Shown here piece after piece: positions 1 through 9,007 of a DNA stretch of 64,000 nt. A program made the translations under genes and the position numbers. The stretch spans positions 84,794 to 148,793 of the forward strand of contig DJQM01000035.1 in the NCBI GenBank assembly GCA_002437585.1, written 5' to 3'. Source of the DNA: Clostridiales bacterium UBA6386. GTDB lineage: Bacteria; Bacillota; Clostridia; Oscillospirales; Oscillospiraceae. Below the pieces are notes generated by a model, which was not told the origin of the DNA, did no database searches, and saw only the letters and a list, made by a program, of their open reading frames with translations. Each line of letters starts with the position of its first letter. Position 1 is the first letter of the stretch.

Positions 1-167
1 CTGCCGAAAAGCCGCCCCCCTAAGTACCCCCCCGGCCGCCCTATCGAACTGCGTCAAAGTCTTTCGGGCTGCTATGGGGCGTTTTTTACGGTGGCTCTCT
101 GACTTTCAGGGTCACAGCCCCTTTATTATTTTGATGAACTGTGCCGGTTTTCCCGGCACAGTTTCTT
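1..167. other. Window edge, no recognisable gene; palindrome after murC
   Basis: The first 130 bases are C-rich and give no convincing reading frame on either strand. At 138-160 there is a strong hairpin (AACTGTGCCGG pairing with CCGGCACAGTT). It is followed on the plus strand by a T-rich stretch, so it could end a plus-strand transcript from outside the window. It also sits just past the murC stop and may serve both strands. Confidence 0.5.
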
Positions 168-1532
168 TTACTCGCTTTTCAGCAGGGCTTCGCCTGCCCG
201 GAAGATATCTCCCGCGCCCATGGTCAGCACCACGTCGCCCTCCCGGACGTTGGCTCGGAGAAACTCCGTGACCTCCGGAAGAGTCTCGCAGAAGGCCGCG
301 CCGGGAATTTTTTCCGCCACGTCGGCAGAGGAAATGCCGATGGTATTCCGCTCCCGGGCGGCGTAGATTTCCGCCAGCACCAGCACGTCCGCCCGGCTCA
401 GCTCCCGGACGAAATCGTCAAACAGCGCGCTGGTCCGGGAGTAGGTGTGGGGCTGGAAGGCCAGCACCAGCCGTCTTCCCGGCATGGCATTGCGCACGGC
501 GGCGATGGTGGCCGCCACCTCGTCCGGGTGGTGGGCATAGTCGTCATACACGTCCGCCCCGCGGAACTTGCCCTTGAACTCCATCCGTCGGCCTGCGCCG
601 TGGAAGGACTGAAGACCCTGGGACACCGCCTGGCCAGGAATGCCCATCATCCAGGCCGCGGCCGCCGCCGCCAGGGCGTTCATGGCATTGTGCCGTCCCA
701 ACACGCCCATGTCCAGATGACAGTAGTACTCCCCGTCGCACAGCACGTCAAAGTGCCGCCAGTCCGGGCACATATTGGCCGCGTGGATCCGGTTTCCCTC
801 CCCCAGGCCGAAGGTCACATAGTCGATGCCCTCCAGTGCCTGAACGGTGTGGGGATCGTCGCCGTTGGCGACTACCCCGAAGGTGGCCATTTCCGCGAAT
901 TTATGGAAGGATTTCTGAATATCCGCCAAGTCCTTGAAGTAATCCAGGTGATCCTCCTCCACGTTCAGAACCAGTGCCAGGGTGGGGAAGAAATTCAGGA
1001 AGGAGTCGCAGTACTCGCAGCTTTCGAGCAATATGGTGTCTCCGTGACCCACCCGATGGCTGGCGTGCAGCAATGGCAGATAGCCGCCGATCATCACCGT
1101 GGGATCCAGGTTGGCCTCCATAAGGATATGGGTCAGCATGGAGGTGGTGGTGGTTTTTCCGTGGGTGCCGGAAACGCAGATGGCGTTCTTATAGGAGCGC
1201 ATGATCTCGCCCCAGGCCTGAGCCCGCTCAAAGACGGGAATGCCGGAAGCCCGGGCGGCAGCGATCTCCGGATTGTCGTTATGGGCGGCGGCGGTGCGGA
1301 TGATGCAGCTTGCCCCCTGAATATTTTCCGCGTTGTGGCCGATGGCCACGGGAATGCCCTTGGCCTCCAGCTCCCGGGTGCCATCGGAAGCACTCATATC
1401 CGAGCCGGTGACTTCCATGCCCATGCCCTTGAGCACCAGACCCAGGGGGCGCATGGACACGCCGCCGATGCCCACCAGATGCACATGGCTGCCGGGTACC
1501 AGATATTGGGCGATCTTTTTATTTTGAAACAT
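168..1532 (-). CDS. murC: UDP-N-acetylmuramate--L-alanine ligase (MurC)
   Basis: ATP-dependent cytoplasmic ligase that adds L-Ala to UDP-MurNAc, the first amino acid step of peptidoglycan stem-peptide synthesis. The 454-residue protein is full length for the family. Visible motifs are the N-terminal glycine-rich dinucleotide-fold segment GIGGVSM (about residue 21), the Mur ligase ATP loop GTHGKTTTT (about 121), NVEEDHLD, and the C-terminal DDYAHHPDE and AFQPHTYSRT signatures. It stands alone, without the division/cell-wall cluster found in many Firmicutes. A YfhO-like gene lies upstream on the same strand. Confidence 0.96.
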   Translation of the reverse strand: MFQNKKIAQYLVPGSHVHLVGIGGVSMRPLGLVLKGMGMEVTGSDMSASDGTRELEAKGIPVAIGHNAENIQGASCIIRTAAAHNDNPEIAAARASGIPVFERAQAWGEIMRSYKNAICVSGTHGKTTTTSMLTHILMEANLDPTVMIGGYLPLLHASHRVGHGDTILLESCEYCDSFLNFFPTLALVLNVEEDHLDYFKDLADIQKSFHKFAEMATFGVVANGDDPHTVQALEGIDYVTFGLGEGNRIHAANMCPDWRHFDVLCDGEYYCHLDMGVLGRHNAMNALAAAAAAWMMGIPGQAVSQGLQSFHGAGRRMEFKGKFRGADVYDDYAHHPDEVAATIAAVRNAMPGRRLVLAFQPHTYSRTSALFDDFVRELSRADVLVLAEIYAARERNTIGISSADVAEKIPGAAFCETLPEVTEFLRANVREGDVVLTMGAGDIFRAGEALLKSE

Positions 1533-1612
1533 AACAGTCGATCCTCCGACGCTTTATTTGCAAATCCTAAAAGCCCTAATATTATACATGATTGTTCTGG
1601 AGAATACAACCA

Positions 1613-4330
1613 TTAATTCTCCGCCGGTTTCCGGGCAGATTTCCCCCGCTTTCTGTCCTTCCGGGTCATAAAAATCCAGAGCGCGAACACGCCGGCGGAG
1701 GCGGCGGAAATTTTCCAGCCAAGCTCGAAGCCCGGATTCCGGTAGACAAACCGGACGGTGTGGGTTCCCTCGGTCAGGGATACCGCCGTCATGCAGTTTC
1801 CGACCTTCACTGTCTGGGTTTCCTGTCCGTCCACAAACACATGCCAGTTTCCGTTCTGGGGGATGGAGGTGTACAGCAGGCCATCTCTGTCACAGTCAAT
1901 GGTGCCCTCCAGCCGGGTGGAGCGGAATTTCGTCAAACGCCAGGTAGAGGCGCTCAGCACCTGATAGCCCTGATTGAAAACGTCGGCATCCAGCACCGCG
2001 GCGGTGACGGTAGTGCTGCTGCTCTCTCCGTTCGGGCAGACGATCCGCAGGGTGATCTCGTCCCCGGCCTTCACGTCCTTCACCGCAAGCATCTGCTGCA
2101 GGCTGATTTTTTCCTTATACAATTCTTCGCCGTTGACGCTGACATAGAATTCGTTCCGCTTGGGAAGATCCAGCTGGACACAGACAAAGCCATCGGTTTC
2201 CGCCGTGAAGCTGTAGGTCAGGTCGCCCTTGTTCACGGTACTGTCGTACTTGCAGTAGCCCTGGCCGTCCTCCTCGAAGACGTTGACCCCGTCGCCGTAA
2301 ATGCGGAAGCTTCCGATCCGGTGCCACACGTCCTCGGTAACGCCGGTAGCCGCGGTGAACAGTCGGTTCTGGAAGTCAAAGCCGTTGCCGGTGGTGGTAA
2401 ATTCCAGGTCGGCAAGTTCCGAGTTTGCCAGGAAGCCCAGAGGGAGATAACTCTGATTTTCCAGCAGAGCTGTTTCGCCGAACCGGTTGACCTCCGTAAA
2501 ATAGGTGCTGGTCTTGTCCTTTCCGTCCCGCTCGATCATATATTTCAGCCCCAGAAACAGGTTGGAAACCGGGGAGCTTTCCTCAAACAGATACCGATTA
2601 TAGGTGTTTTTCGCGCTGAAGCCCAGGCTCTGCATGAAAAGCGTGGTATTCACGTTGGCAGAGCTTGTGAAGGTGCTGACGCCGTTGTAATTGTTCAGTG
2701 CCCCATCGTTTAAGGTCTGGGAATGGGTGGTCTCCGCCCGGTAGAAAAGGTTATTTTTCTCCCGCTCCTTCATATAGCGGATGACGGAGGCGGTCTTCTG
2801 CGTACCCTTGGGGTAGTTGGAGACCCCGGTGCCTGGGAAGTACAGGCCGAAGCAAATGAGATTTGCCGTCAGCTCCACCGCCATAATGCCCAGAAGCAAG
2901 GCTCTTGCCCGAAGGAACTGCCGACGAACCTCCAGACGGATTTTGGCGATTTCCCTGGGCGTTGCCCCCTCTGGCACCGTTTCCGTGATATTCCCCACCA
3001 GCATGGCAAGTAAATACAGAACCAGAAACACCAGATTGTAGAGAAAATACAGATGGATATTCCATTCCTTGCCGAACAGCTCCAGGGGAACGGTCTCGGT
3101 AAGCTGATTGGAGCAGGCCAGCACCGCCGCGGCCAGAACGCCTGCCAGGACGATCCGTTTCGGTTCGAAGGTTCGGCGCAACGTCCAGGCCCGATAGGCC
3201 ATGTACAGCACCACGAAGCTGTACAGGAAGCTGAAGCGGTAAGGGATCATGTTGGTGAAGTGGAAGCCGTGCCAGATATAGTCCAGCTGGCGGATAATGA
3301 AGCTGACGTTGAAGAACAGCAGCAGCCCCACGGCGCAGATCTTATCCCGAAGCCGCACTTCCTTTGCCAGCAGGAACAAAAACATCAAAAATACGCTGAC
3401 AATGCCGCAGTACAGGTTCGGCAGTCCCTCCTTGAAAGTAGGCTCCAGGCTGCCGCCCATGTTCCCCGCCACCTGGCGCATGGCATCCAGCAGGCCCAAA
3501 ATCGTGTGCTCCTTGGCGATATTCAGCCGGAAGGAGGTGGGGAATTTGTTCACGCTGGACTGGGTGGTACTCAGAGCCGTCAGAGCCGGGACGGTAAGGA
3601 TCGCGGACATGCCGATGGCAATGGCGGAAAACAGGGCGATGCGCCCCAGGTCACAGAAGAATTTCTTCCAGCCGCCCCACCGGCAGATCTGATAGACGAA
3701 AAACAGGAGAAAGACGAAAATGCAGGTAAAAAGGCCAATATAATAGTTGGCGAAAATGGAGAAAAACAGGCTGACGGTGTATAAAATCACCTTTTTTCCC
3801 TTCAGAAGGCTCACCGTTCCCAGGGCGACCAACGGCAGCAGGGCGAAGGTATCCAGCCACATCACGTTCCACTGATAGCCCAAAGCCCAGGCGCACAGGC
3901 CGTAAAACCCGCCGAAGACGGAAACGGACAGGTCATTCCGATGGAAAATATGTTTCAGGAACAAGGAAAAAAACAGACCCGCAAGACCCAACTTGATGGG
4001 AACGAGCAACGAAAAATAGCCCAGCAGCCACCGCTCCGGCACCAGCACGCTGAGTAAATTCAGGGGCGAGGCCAGATAGTAGGCGATGAGACCCAGGTAG
4101 TCCATGCCCAGACCCACGCTCCAGGTGTAGAGCAGTCCCCTGCCCTCCCGCAGAGCGTTGCGGAAGGCCACGAAAAAGGGGTAATACTGGTGGTACATAT
4201 CGGAATACAGCATGGAATACTTGCCGAAGGGAGCATACCGGCTCACCGCCATCACAAAGAGCATTCCCAGACAGGGAATGGCAAAGCCGATGGCGGGATA
4301 ATTCCATTTTTTTCGTTTTTCCAGTTTCAT
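1613..4330 (-). CDS. YfhO-family polytopic membrane protein
   Basis: A 905-residue integral membrane protein of the YfhO family (GT-C-like fold, linked to glycosylation of lipoteichoic acid or other surface polymers in Firmicutes). About a dozen hydrophobic segments fill residues 20-500. A long extracytoplasmic region follows, and one last membrane helix near the C terminus precedes a basic tail (RKDRKRGK). The early motif YSDMYHQYYPFF and a following Y-rich loop are typical. The start is the ATG at 4330, preceded by GGAGGAACCCC; an upstream in-frame ATG has no ribosome site. The substrate cannot be read from sequence. Confidence 0.85.
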   Translation of the reverse strand: MKLEKRKKWNYPAIGFAIPCLGMLFVMAVSRYAPFGKYSMLYSDMYHQYYPFFVAFRNALREGRGLLYTWSVGLGMDYLGLIAYYLASPLNLLSVLVPERWLLGYFSLLVPIKLGLAGLFFSLFLKHIFHRNDLSVSVFGGFYGLCAWALGYQWNVMWLDTFALLPLVALGTVSLLKGKKVILYTVSLFFSIFANYYIGLFTCIFVFLLFFVYQICRWGGWKKFFCDLGRIALFSAIAIGMSAILTVPALTALSTTQSSVNKFPTSFRLNIAKEHTILGLLDAMRQVAGNMGGSLEPTFKEGLPNLYCGIVSVFLMFLFLLAKEVRLRDKICAVGLLLFFNVSFIIRQLDYIWHGFHFTNMIPYRFSFLYSFVVLYMAYRAWTLRRTFEPKRIVLAGVLAAAVLACSNQLTETVPLELFGKEWNIHLYFLYNLVFLVLYLLAMLVGNITETVPEGATPREIAKIRLEVRRQFLRARALLLGIMAVELTANLICFGLYFPGTGVSNYPKGTQKTASVIRYMKEREKNNLFYRAETTHSQTLNDGALNNYNGVSTFTSSANVNTTLFMQSLGFSAKNTYNRYLFEESSPVSNLFLGLKYMIERDGKDKTSTYFTEVNRFGETALLENQSYLPLGFLANSELADLEFTTTGNGFDFQNRLFTAATGVTEDVWHRIGSFRIYGDGVNVFEEDGQGYCKYDSTVNKGDLTYSFTAETDGFVCVQLDLPKRNEFYVSVNGEELYKEKISLQQMLAVKDVKAGDEITLRIVCPNGESSSTTVTAAVLDADVFNQGYQVLSASTWRLTKFRSTRLEGTIDCDRDGLLYTSIPQNGNWHVFVDGQETQTVKVGNCMTAVSLTEGTHTVRFVYRNPGFELGWKISAASAGVFALWIFMTRKDRKRGKSARKPAEN

Positions 4331-4474
4331 GGGGTTCCTCCGTAAAAAACGATATTTGCAGTTAGTGTACCACATTTTTCCTCCGGGGTAAAGCGGATGG
4401 ATGTGAATTTTTTCCGAAGTTGCCTGGTGCAGCGGCTCGGTATTGTCCTATTTTCAGAGCAGAAACAAAAAACG

Positions 4475-4520
4475 TATGTCATTGCGAACCAGTGTCGCAA
4501 CACTGGTTCGCAATGACATA
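4475..4520. repeat. Solo palindromic copy of dispersed repeat family A
   Basis: A near-perfect inverted repeat: TGTCATTGCGAACCAGTGT faces its complement around a 4-base loop. The same arms bound the longer elements at 15511-15637, 18085-18273 and 50530-50746. Here the arms sit back to back with no interior. Confidence 0.85.
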
Positions 4521-4601
4521 TGTTATCCGACACTGTGCGCATAATTTCAATTGTCCCGGAGATACACCGCTTCTATTCACTCTTCACCACACACTATTCA
4601 C

Positions 4602-4633
4602 TAAAAACAGGCGCGGGGCAAATGCCCCGCGCC
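4602..4633 (-). terminator. Terminator after the PH-domain gene
   Basis: GGCGCGGGGCA pairs with TGCCCCGCGCC and is followed on the minus strand by a run of T (TGTTTTTAG). It lies 20 bases past the stop of the PH-domain gene and closes the spoIVA-PH transcript. Confidence 0.85.
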
Positions 4634-4653
4634 CATGTACCGCAATGAACCGA

Positions 4654-5052
4654 TCAGTCCAGATCGTCCAGATCGTCCCCGTCGTCGCCGTCGTCGCCGG
4701 TGGTAAGAACTTCCCCATAGCGAACCCGGCGGTGAACCTTCGTCTTCTCCACCTGCTTGTGCACCAGTTCCTTGACCATCAGCGGTTCCTTGATGTTCTT
4801 CATCACAAGCGTAGGCCGGGTCTTATCGGAGGAAATCACCGTCACCGTGCCCACGCCGAAGAGCCGCTGCCACAGGGACCTGTGAGTATCAATGTCCCGT
4901 ACCCGATACAGCAGCACCTCATCGTCCCGGATATTCAGGAAGCCCTCGGTGACAAACAGCCGATCCTCGGACAGACTGTATTGGGTGAAGCTGATCGGCA
5001 GCCCCAGGTGACGCTTCCGATCCTGCCACAGGTATTCAATCTTGATAGCCAT
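4654..5052 (-). CDS. Bacterial PH-domain protein with acidic tail
   Basis: A 132-residue protein resembling the bPH_2/YdbS-like family. It has an N-terminal YSLSEDRLFVTEGFL strand pair and a middle segment (FGVGTVTVISSDKTRPTL) typical of small bacterial PH domains. No membrane segment is seen. The C terminus is a short acidic run of D and G (about residues 117-132). The start at 5052 follows GGAGGGATCATCACT. It lies 64 bases downstream of spoIVA on the same strand and is probably co-transcribed with it. A role in the spore coat or forespore membrane is an inference from position only. Confidence 0.7.
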   Translation of the reverse strand: MAIKIEYLWQDRKRHLGLPISFTQYSLSEDRLFVTEGFLNIRDDEVLLYRVRDIDTHRSLWQRLFGVGTVTVISSDKTRPTLVMKNIKEPLMVKELVHKQVEKTKVHRRVRYGEVLTTGDDGDDGDDLDDLD

Positions 5053-5116
5053 AGTGATGATCCCTCCGGTTTTTTCTTCTATTCTATTCCCGGCAGGCTG
5101 GAAAGTCAAGAAAAAC

Positions 5117-6577
5117 TCACAGAATCAGGCAAATCAGTCCCGTCGCCCCCTCGTTGACGATCCGGGTCAGGGTGCCCCGGAATTTCACCCGTACCTCCTC
5201 CGGCAGCTGCACCAGCTTGGCGGTAAGCCCCTCCTGGATCATATCATAGACGGACTTGCCGAAAATGTTGCTCTGCCAGAGCATTTCCGGATCCTCCCCG
5301 GTAAGCCGGTCGATGAGATCCCGGGACTGCTTTTCATCCCCAACCATGGGGCTGATCTCCGTGTCGATGTCCACCCGCACCATGTGGATAGAGGGTGCTC
5401 CCGCCCGGAGCTTTACCCCGTAGGCTCCGCCCTTGCGGATGATCTCCGGCTTCTCCAGCCGCATTTCCCCGGCGGCGGGCATGACCACCCCGTAGCCCGT
5501 TGCCCGGACGGCATCCAGCGCATCGGAAATTTTGTCGTATTCCTGCTTGATTTTCGCCAGCTCCATAAGAAGTGCCAGCAGCTGGGCATCGCTTTCAATG
5601 GGTACCCCCGCCTTGCTGCTGAGGATTTCATAATACAGGGTATCCGGCAGGACGATGGTCACGCTCACCGTGCCATCGGCCAGGTCGATGCCGGTGAGGG
5701 TATAGCTCTGGATCTGGGGCAGCTCTCCTAAAGGTGCCAGAGCCGCCTCCGCCTGACCCAGATTCCGGATTTCCTCCCCGTGCTGCCGGAGTGCCTGATA
5801 AAGTGCCTGCTTCACCGGATGGTTCTTTTCCAGTGCGTCCAGCCACCGGGGCAGATACACCCGAAGCTCCGTCATGGGGAAGGTATACAGCAGTGCCGCG
5901 AACATCCGGCCGATGTCCTCGCCCTTCATGGCCGCCACATCCAGCACCAGCGGCTCCACCCCCTGTTCCCGAAGCTGGCTTGCCGCCTGCCGGGCAGGTT
6001 CCCCCTGGGGGTTCCGGGAATTGAGGATCACCAGCCAGGGCTTTCCGGTTTTGCGCATGTCGGAAATGGCTCTGGCCTCGGCATCCCGGTAGTCCTCCCT
6101 TGGGATGTCCGTGACGGTGCCGTCGGTGGTAACCACCAGGCCAATGGAGCAGTGCTCGGCCATGACCTTTTTCGTGCCCAGCTCCGCCGCCTGGGTCATG
6201 GGAATCTCCTCGTCGAACCAGGGGGTAGTCACCATTCTCGGCGCGCCGTCCTCTTCCGCCCCCACCGCCCCGGGCACCATGTAGCCCACGGAATCGATCA
6301 GGCGCACCCGAAGCTTTGCGGCACCGTCGGGGGAAATCTCCACCGCCTCCTCCGGCACGAACTTCGGCTCCGCGGTCATGATGGTCTTCCCGGAGCCGCT
6401 CTGGGGCAGCTCGTCTCTGGCTCGCTCCCGGCGGTAGGGGTCGGAAATGCCGGGGATCACCAGCTCCTCCATGATTTTCTTGACCAGGGTGGATTTTCCC
6501 GTGCGAACCGGGCCAACCACCCCGATGTAGATATTCCCGCCGGTTCTGGCGGCGATATCCGCGTAAATGTTGTCCAT
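5117..6577 (-). CDS. spoIVA: Stage IV sporulation protein A (SpoIVA)
   Basis: SpoIVA is the ATPase that polymerises on the forespore outer membrane to form the basement layer of the spore coat. The 486-residue length matches the family. The N-terminal TRAFAC-like ATPase has Walker A GPVRTGKST (about residue 22), the switch-like DSVGYMVPGA, and the TTDGTVTDIPREDY segment. The C-terminal half is the middle and anchoring region. Its presence is good evidence that the organism makes endospores. The start is the ATG preceded by an AGGAGG-type site (CCTCCTT on the given strand just upstream). Confidence 0.96.
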   Translation of the reverse strand: MDNIYADIAARTGGNIYIGVVGPVRTGKSTLVKKIMEELVIPGISDPYRRERARDELPQSGSGKTIMTAEPKFVPEEAVEISPDGAAKLRVRLIDSVGYMVPGAVGAEEDGAPRMVTTPWFDEEIPMTQAAELGTKKVMAEHCSIGLVVTTDGTVTDIPREDYRDAEARAISDMRKTGKPWLVILNSRNPQGEPARQAASQLREQGVEPLVLDVAAMKGEDIGRMFAALLYTFPMTELRVYLPRWLDALEKNHPVKQALYQALRQHGEEIRNLGQAEAALAPLGELPQIQSYTLTGIDLADGTVSVTIVLPDTLYYEILSSKAGVPIESDAQLLALLMELAKIKQEYDKISDALDAVRATGYGVVMPAAGEMRLEKPEIIRKGGAYGVKLRAGAPSIHMVRVDIDTEISPMVGDEKQSRDLIDRLTGEDPEMLWQSNIFGKSVYDMIQEGLTAKLVQLPEEVRVKFRGTLTRIVNEGATGLICLIL

Positions 6578-6698
6578 AGCCAGCCTCCTTCTCGGCAGGA
6601 GAACGGCTCCTGCGCTTGTTAGTCCATGGTATGTCCTGGGGGCTGGGTTTATGCTTTACAATCTCCCCGCCGAAGCGGGAAAATTGTAAAAATAATGT

Positions 6699-6727
6699 TT
6701 GACAAAAACGCAAAGACCCTATATAAT
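6699..6727 (+). promoter_or_regulatory. Consensus sigma-A promoter for yceD-rpmF
   Basis: TTGACA at 6699-6704 and TATAAT at 6722-6727 with exactly 17 bases between. It lies 33 bases before the yceD start. Confidence 0.9.
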
Positions 6728-6759
6728 ATTCAGGCATGACTATGAGAAGGGGGAAAAGT

Positions 6760-7260
6760 ATGCTGTTAGGGCTTTCCAAGATCATTGACTGTCCCGGACA
6801 GAGCCTTCCCTTTTCCGTCAGCGTTGATCTGAGTGATCTTCGCTATGGCGTGAGCTACCCCGTATCCGAGCCGGTTCTGGCTCAGGGCACGGTGCGAAAC
6901 ACCGCGGGGGTTCTGATGATGGAGGGGGAAGTTTCCACCACCATCCACGGAATCTGCGACCGGTGCGCCAGTTCCTTTGACCGGGAGGTTCGCTTTCCCA
7001 TTGAAGTGGTGCTGGTGACGGAGCTTGCCAACGAGGAAAACGAAGACGAATGGGTATTCCCTCTGGAGGGAGACAGTGCCGATCTGGATGACATTGTGCG
7101 GACAGTCTTTGTCCTGAATCTGGATTCCAAGCTGCTGTGCAAGGAGGACTGCAAGGGTCTTTGCCCGAAATGCGGCAAAAACCTGAATGAGGGTCCCTGC
7201 AATTGCCAGAAGGAGCTCGATCCCCGATTTGCTGCTTTGAAGCAGCTTCTTGAGAAGTAA
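6760..7260 (+). CDS. yceD: DUF177 (YceD) family protein
   Basis: A 166-residue member of the YceD/DUF177 family, widely found just upstream of rpmF and connected with 23S rRNA/ribosome accumulation. The N-terminal half carries CDRCASSFDREV. The C-terminal half has the family cysteines (LLCKEDCKGLCPKCGKNL, then CNC), which probably bind zinc. The start at 6760 follows AGAAGGGGGAAAAGT; the upstream in-frame ATG at 6736 lies within the transcript leader and lacks a ribosome site. It forms a two-gene operon with rpmF. Confidence 0.88.
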   Translation: MLLGLSKIIDCPGQSLPFSVSVDLSDLRYGVSYPVSEPVLAQGTVRNTAGVLMMEGEVSTTIHGICDRCASSFDREVRFPIEVVLVTELANEENEDEWVFPLEGDSADLDDIVRTVFVLNLDSKLLCKEDCKGLCPKCGKNLNEGPCNCQKELDPRFAALKQLLEK

Positions 7261-7305
7261 GTCCAATTATGCTGTGAAAAGCAGTTTGACCAAGGAGGTG
7301 TCACC

Positions 7306-7491
7306 ATGGCTGTTCCTAAGTGTAAAGTGTCCAAGGCCCGCCGCGATAAGCGCCGTGGCTCCAACTGGAAGCTGTCCGCTCCCAGCGTTGCGGTTTGCCC
7401 CAAGTGCGGTGAGCCCGTAATGCCCCACAGAGCTTGCAAGGCTTGCGGTTCCTACAACGGTCGTCAGGTTCTGAACGTTGAGGCTGAGTAA
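7306..7491 (+). CDS. rpmF: Ribosomal protein bL32
   Basis: A 61-residue large-subunit protein with the N terminus MAVPKCKVSKARRDKRR and a four-cysteine zinc ribbon (CPKC, then CKAC). This is the zinc-binding (C+) form. GGAGGTGTCACC precedes the ATG. It is followed by a terminator. Confidence 0.98.
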   Translation: MAVPKCKVSKARRDKRRGSNWKLSAPSVAVCPKCGEPVMPHRACKACGSYNGRQVLNVEAE

Positions 7492-7506
7492 GACACGCGG
7501 AAATGC

Positions 7507-7539
7507 AGAGGAAGGCTTTCTAGTCTTCCTCTTTTTCCT
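7507..7539 (+). terminator. Terminator after rpmF
   Basis: AGAGGAAG and CTTCCTCT form a stem with a 10-base loop, followed by TTTTTCC. It separates the yceD-rpmF operon from der. Confidence 0.9.
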
Positions 7540-7607
7540 TGTTCCGAGGCAAATACCGCGCAATCATGCGGTGCTTTCTGAACATTTTATGAAGACACGC
7601 CGGACGC

Positions 7608-7636
7608 TTGCTTTTCCGAAGAATGTGTGTCATAAT
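7608..7636 (+). promoter_or_regulatory. Promoter for the der operon
   Basis: TTGCTT and CATAAT with a 17-base spacer, 35 bases before the der start codon. Confidence 0.6.
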
Positions 7637-7671
7637 AGATGGAGCCTTTGTTTAAGAAAGGAAGTGTTGTC

Positions 7672-9006
7672 ATGGCAAAGCCATTGGTGGCCATTGTGGG
7701 CCGCCCCAATGTGGGAAAATCCATGCTGTTCAATAAACTCACCGGCCAGCGCACCTCCATTGTGGAGGACACCCCCGGCGTGACCCGGGATCGGATCTAC
7801 GGCACCTGCGAGTGGTGCGGCAGAACCTTCTCCCTGGTGGATACCGGCGGTATTGAGCCGGGCACCGACAGCGATATGCTGAAATTCATGCGCCGTCAGG
7901 CGGAGATCGGCATTGAGCTGGCGGACGCCATCATTATGGTAGCGGACGTGCGCAGCGGCGTCACCGCCGCCGATCAGGACGTTGCCGCCATGCTGCGCAA
8001 GTCCGGAAAGCCTGTGGCTCTGGCCGTCAATAAGTGCGACTCCACAGGCCTGGTAAATCCGGACGCCTTCGAGTTCTACTCCCTGGGCATCGGCGATCTG
8101 TTCGAGACCTCCGCCGTCCACGGCCACGGCACCGGCGATCTGCTGGACTGGGTGCTGGAGAACATTCCGGATGTCGAAGACGAAGATGACGACGACGATG
8201 TGATCAAGGTCGCCATCGTAGGAAAGCCCAACGTGGGCAAGTCCAGTCTTCTCAATCGGATCCTGGGGGAGGAGCGGGTCATCGTCTCCGACGTGGCCGG
8301 CACCACCCGGGACGCCATCGACTCTTATTTTGAGAACGAAACCGGAAAATACTGCTTCATTGACACCGCCGGTATGCGCCGGAAGAGCAAGGTGGACGAT
8401 GCCATCGAAAAATACTCCAATATGCGCTCCATCAGTGCCATCGACCGGGCGGACGTGTGTCTGATTCTGATCGACGCCAACGACGGCGTCACCGAGCAGG
8501 ACACGAAAATCGCGGGACTTGTCCACGAGGCAGGCAAGGCCGCCATCATCGTGGTCAACAAGTGGGACGCGGTGGCGGACAAGGAGACCAACACCATGCG
8601 GGACATGGAGGCCAAAATCCGCTCCGGCCTGAGCTACATGCTCTACGCCCCGGTGATTTTTATTTCCGCCCTGACCGGCACCCGGGTGGACAAGCTCTTC
8701 CAGCTCATTCAGGACGTCCACGCCCAGAACACCATGCGCATTACCACCGGCGCGCTGAACAGTGTGCTGGCCGATGCCACCGCCAGAGTTCAGCCTCCCA
8801 CGGACAAGGGCCGCCGGCTGAAGATCTACTACATGACTCAGGCCAGCACCAAGCCCCCCCACTTCGTGATTTTCTGCAACGACGCGAGACTTTTCCACTT
8901 CTCCTATCAGCGGTATCTGGAAAACCAGATCCGGGAGGTCTTCGGCCTGCAGGGCACTCCCGTGCGCATTACCATCCGCCAGAAGGGCGACAAGGAGGAG
9001 CAGTAA
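7672..9006 (+). CDS. der: Ribosome-assembly GTPase Der (EngA)
   Basis: Double-domain essential GTPase that acts in 50S subunit maturation. It has two G domains, each with a P-loop (GRPNVGKS at about residue 10 and GKPNVGKSS at about 183) and an NKxD motif (NKCD, NKWD), then the C-terminal KH-like domain. An acidic linker (EDEDDDDD) separates the two G domains. At 444 residues it is full length. The start at 7672 follows GAAAGGAAG. It is the first gene of der-plsY-gpsA-yitT, a common clostridial arrangement. Confidence 0.97.
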   Translation: MAKPLVAIVGRPNVGKSMLFNKLTGQRTSIVEDTPGVTRDRIYGTCEWCGRTFSLVDTGGIEPGTDSDMLKFMRRQAEIGIELADAIIMVADVRSGVTAADQDVAAMLRKSGKPVALAVNKCDSTGLVNPDAFEFYSLGIGDLFETSAVHGHGTGDLLDWVLENIPDVEDEDDDDDVIKVAIVGKPNVGKSSLLNRILGEERVIVSDVAGTTRDAIDSYFENETGKYCFIDTAGMRRKSKVDDAIEKYSNMRSISAIDRADVCLILIDANDGVTEQDTKIAGLVHEAGKAAIIVVNKWDAVADKETNTMRDMEAKIRSGLSYMLYAPVIFISALTGTRVDKLFQLIQDVHAQNTMRITTGALNSVLADATARVQPPTDKGRRLKIYYMTQASTKPPHFVIFCNDARLFHFSYQRYLENQIREVFGLQGTPVRITIRQKGDKEEQ

Positions 9007-9007
9007 G

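Noticed and set aside
141..1616. Long plus-strand frame opposite murC
   Set aside because: It is the antisense shadow of a clear MurC. It has no ribosome site and low-complexity His/Gly/Gln-rich text, as seen opposite most GC-rich genes here.
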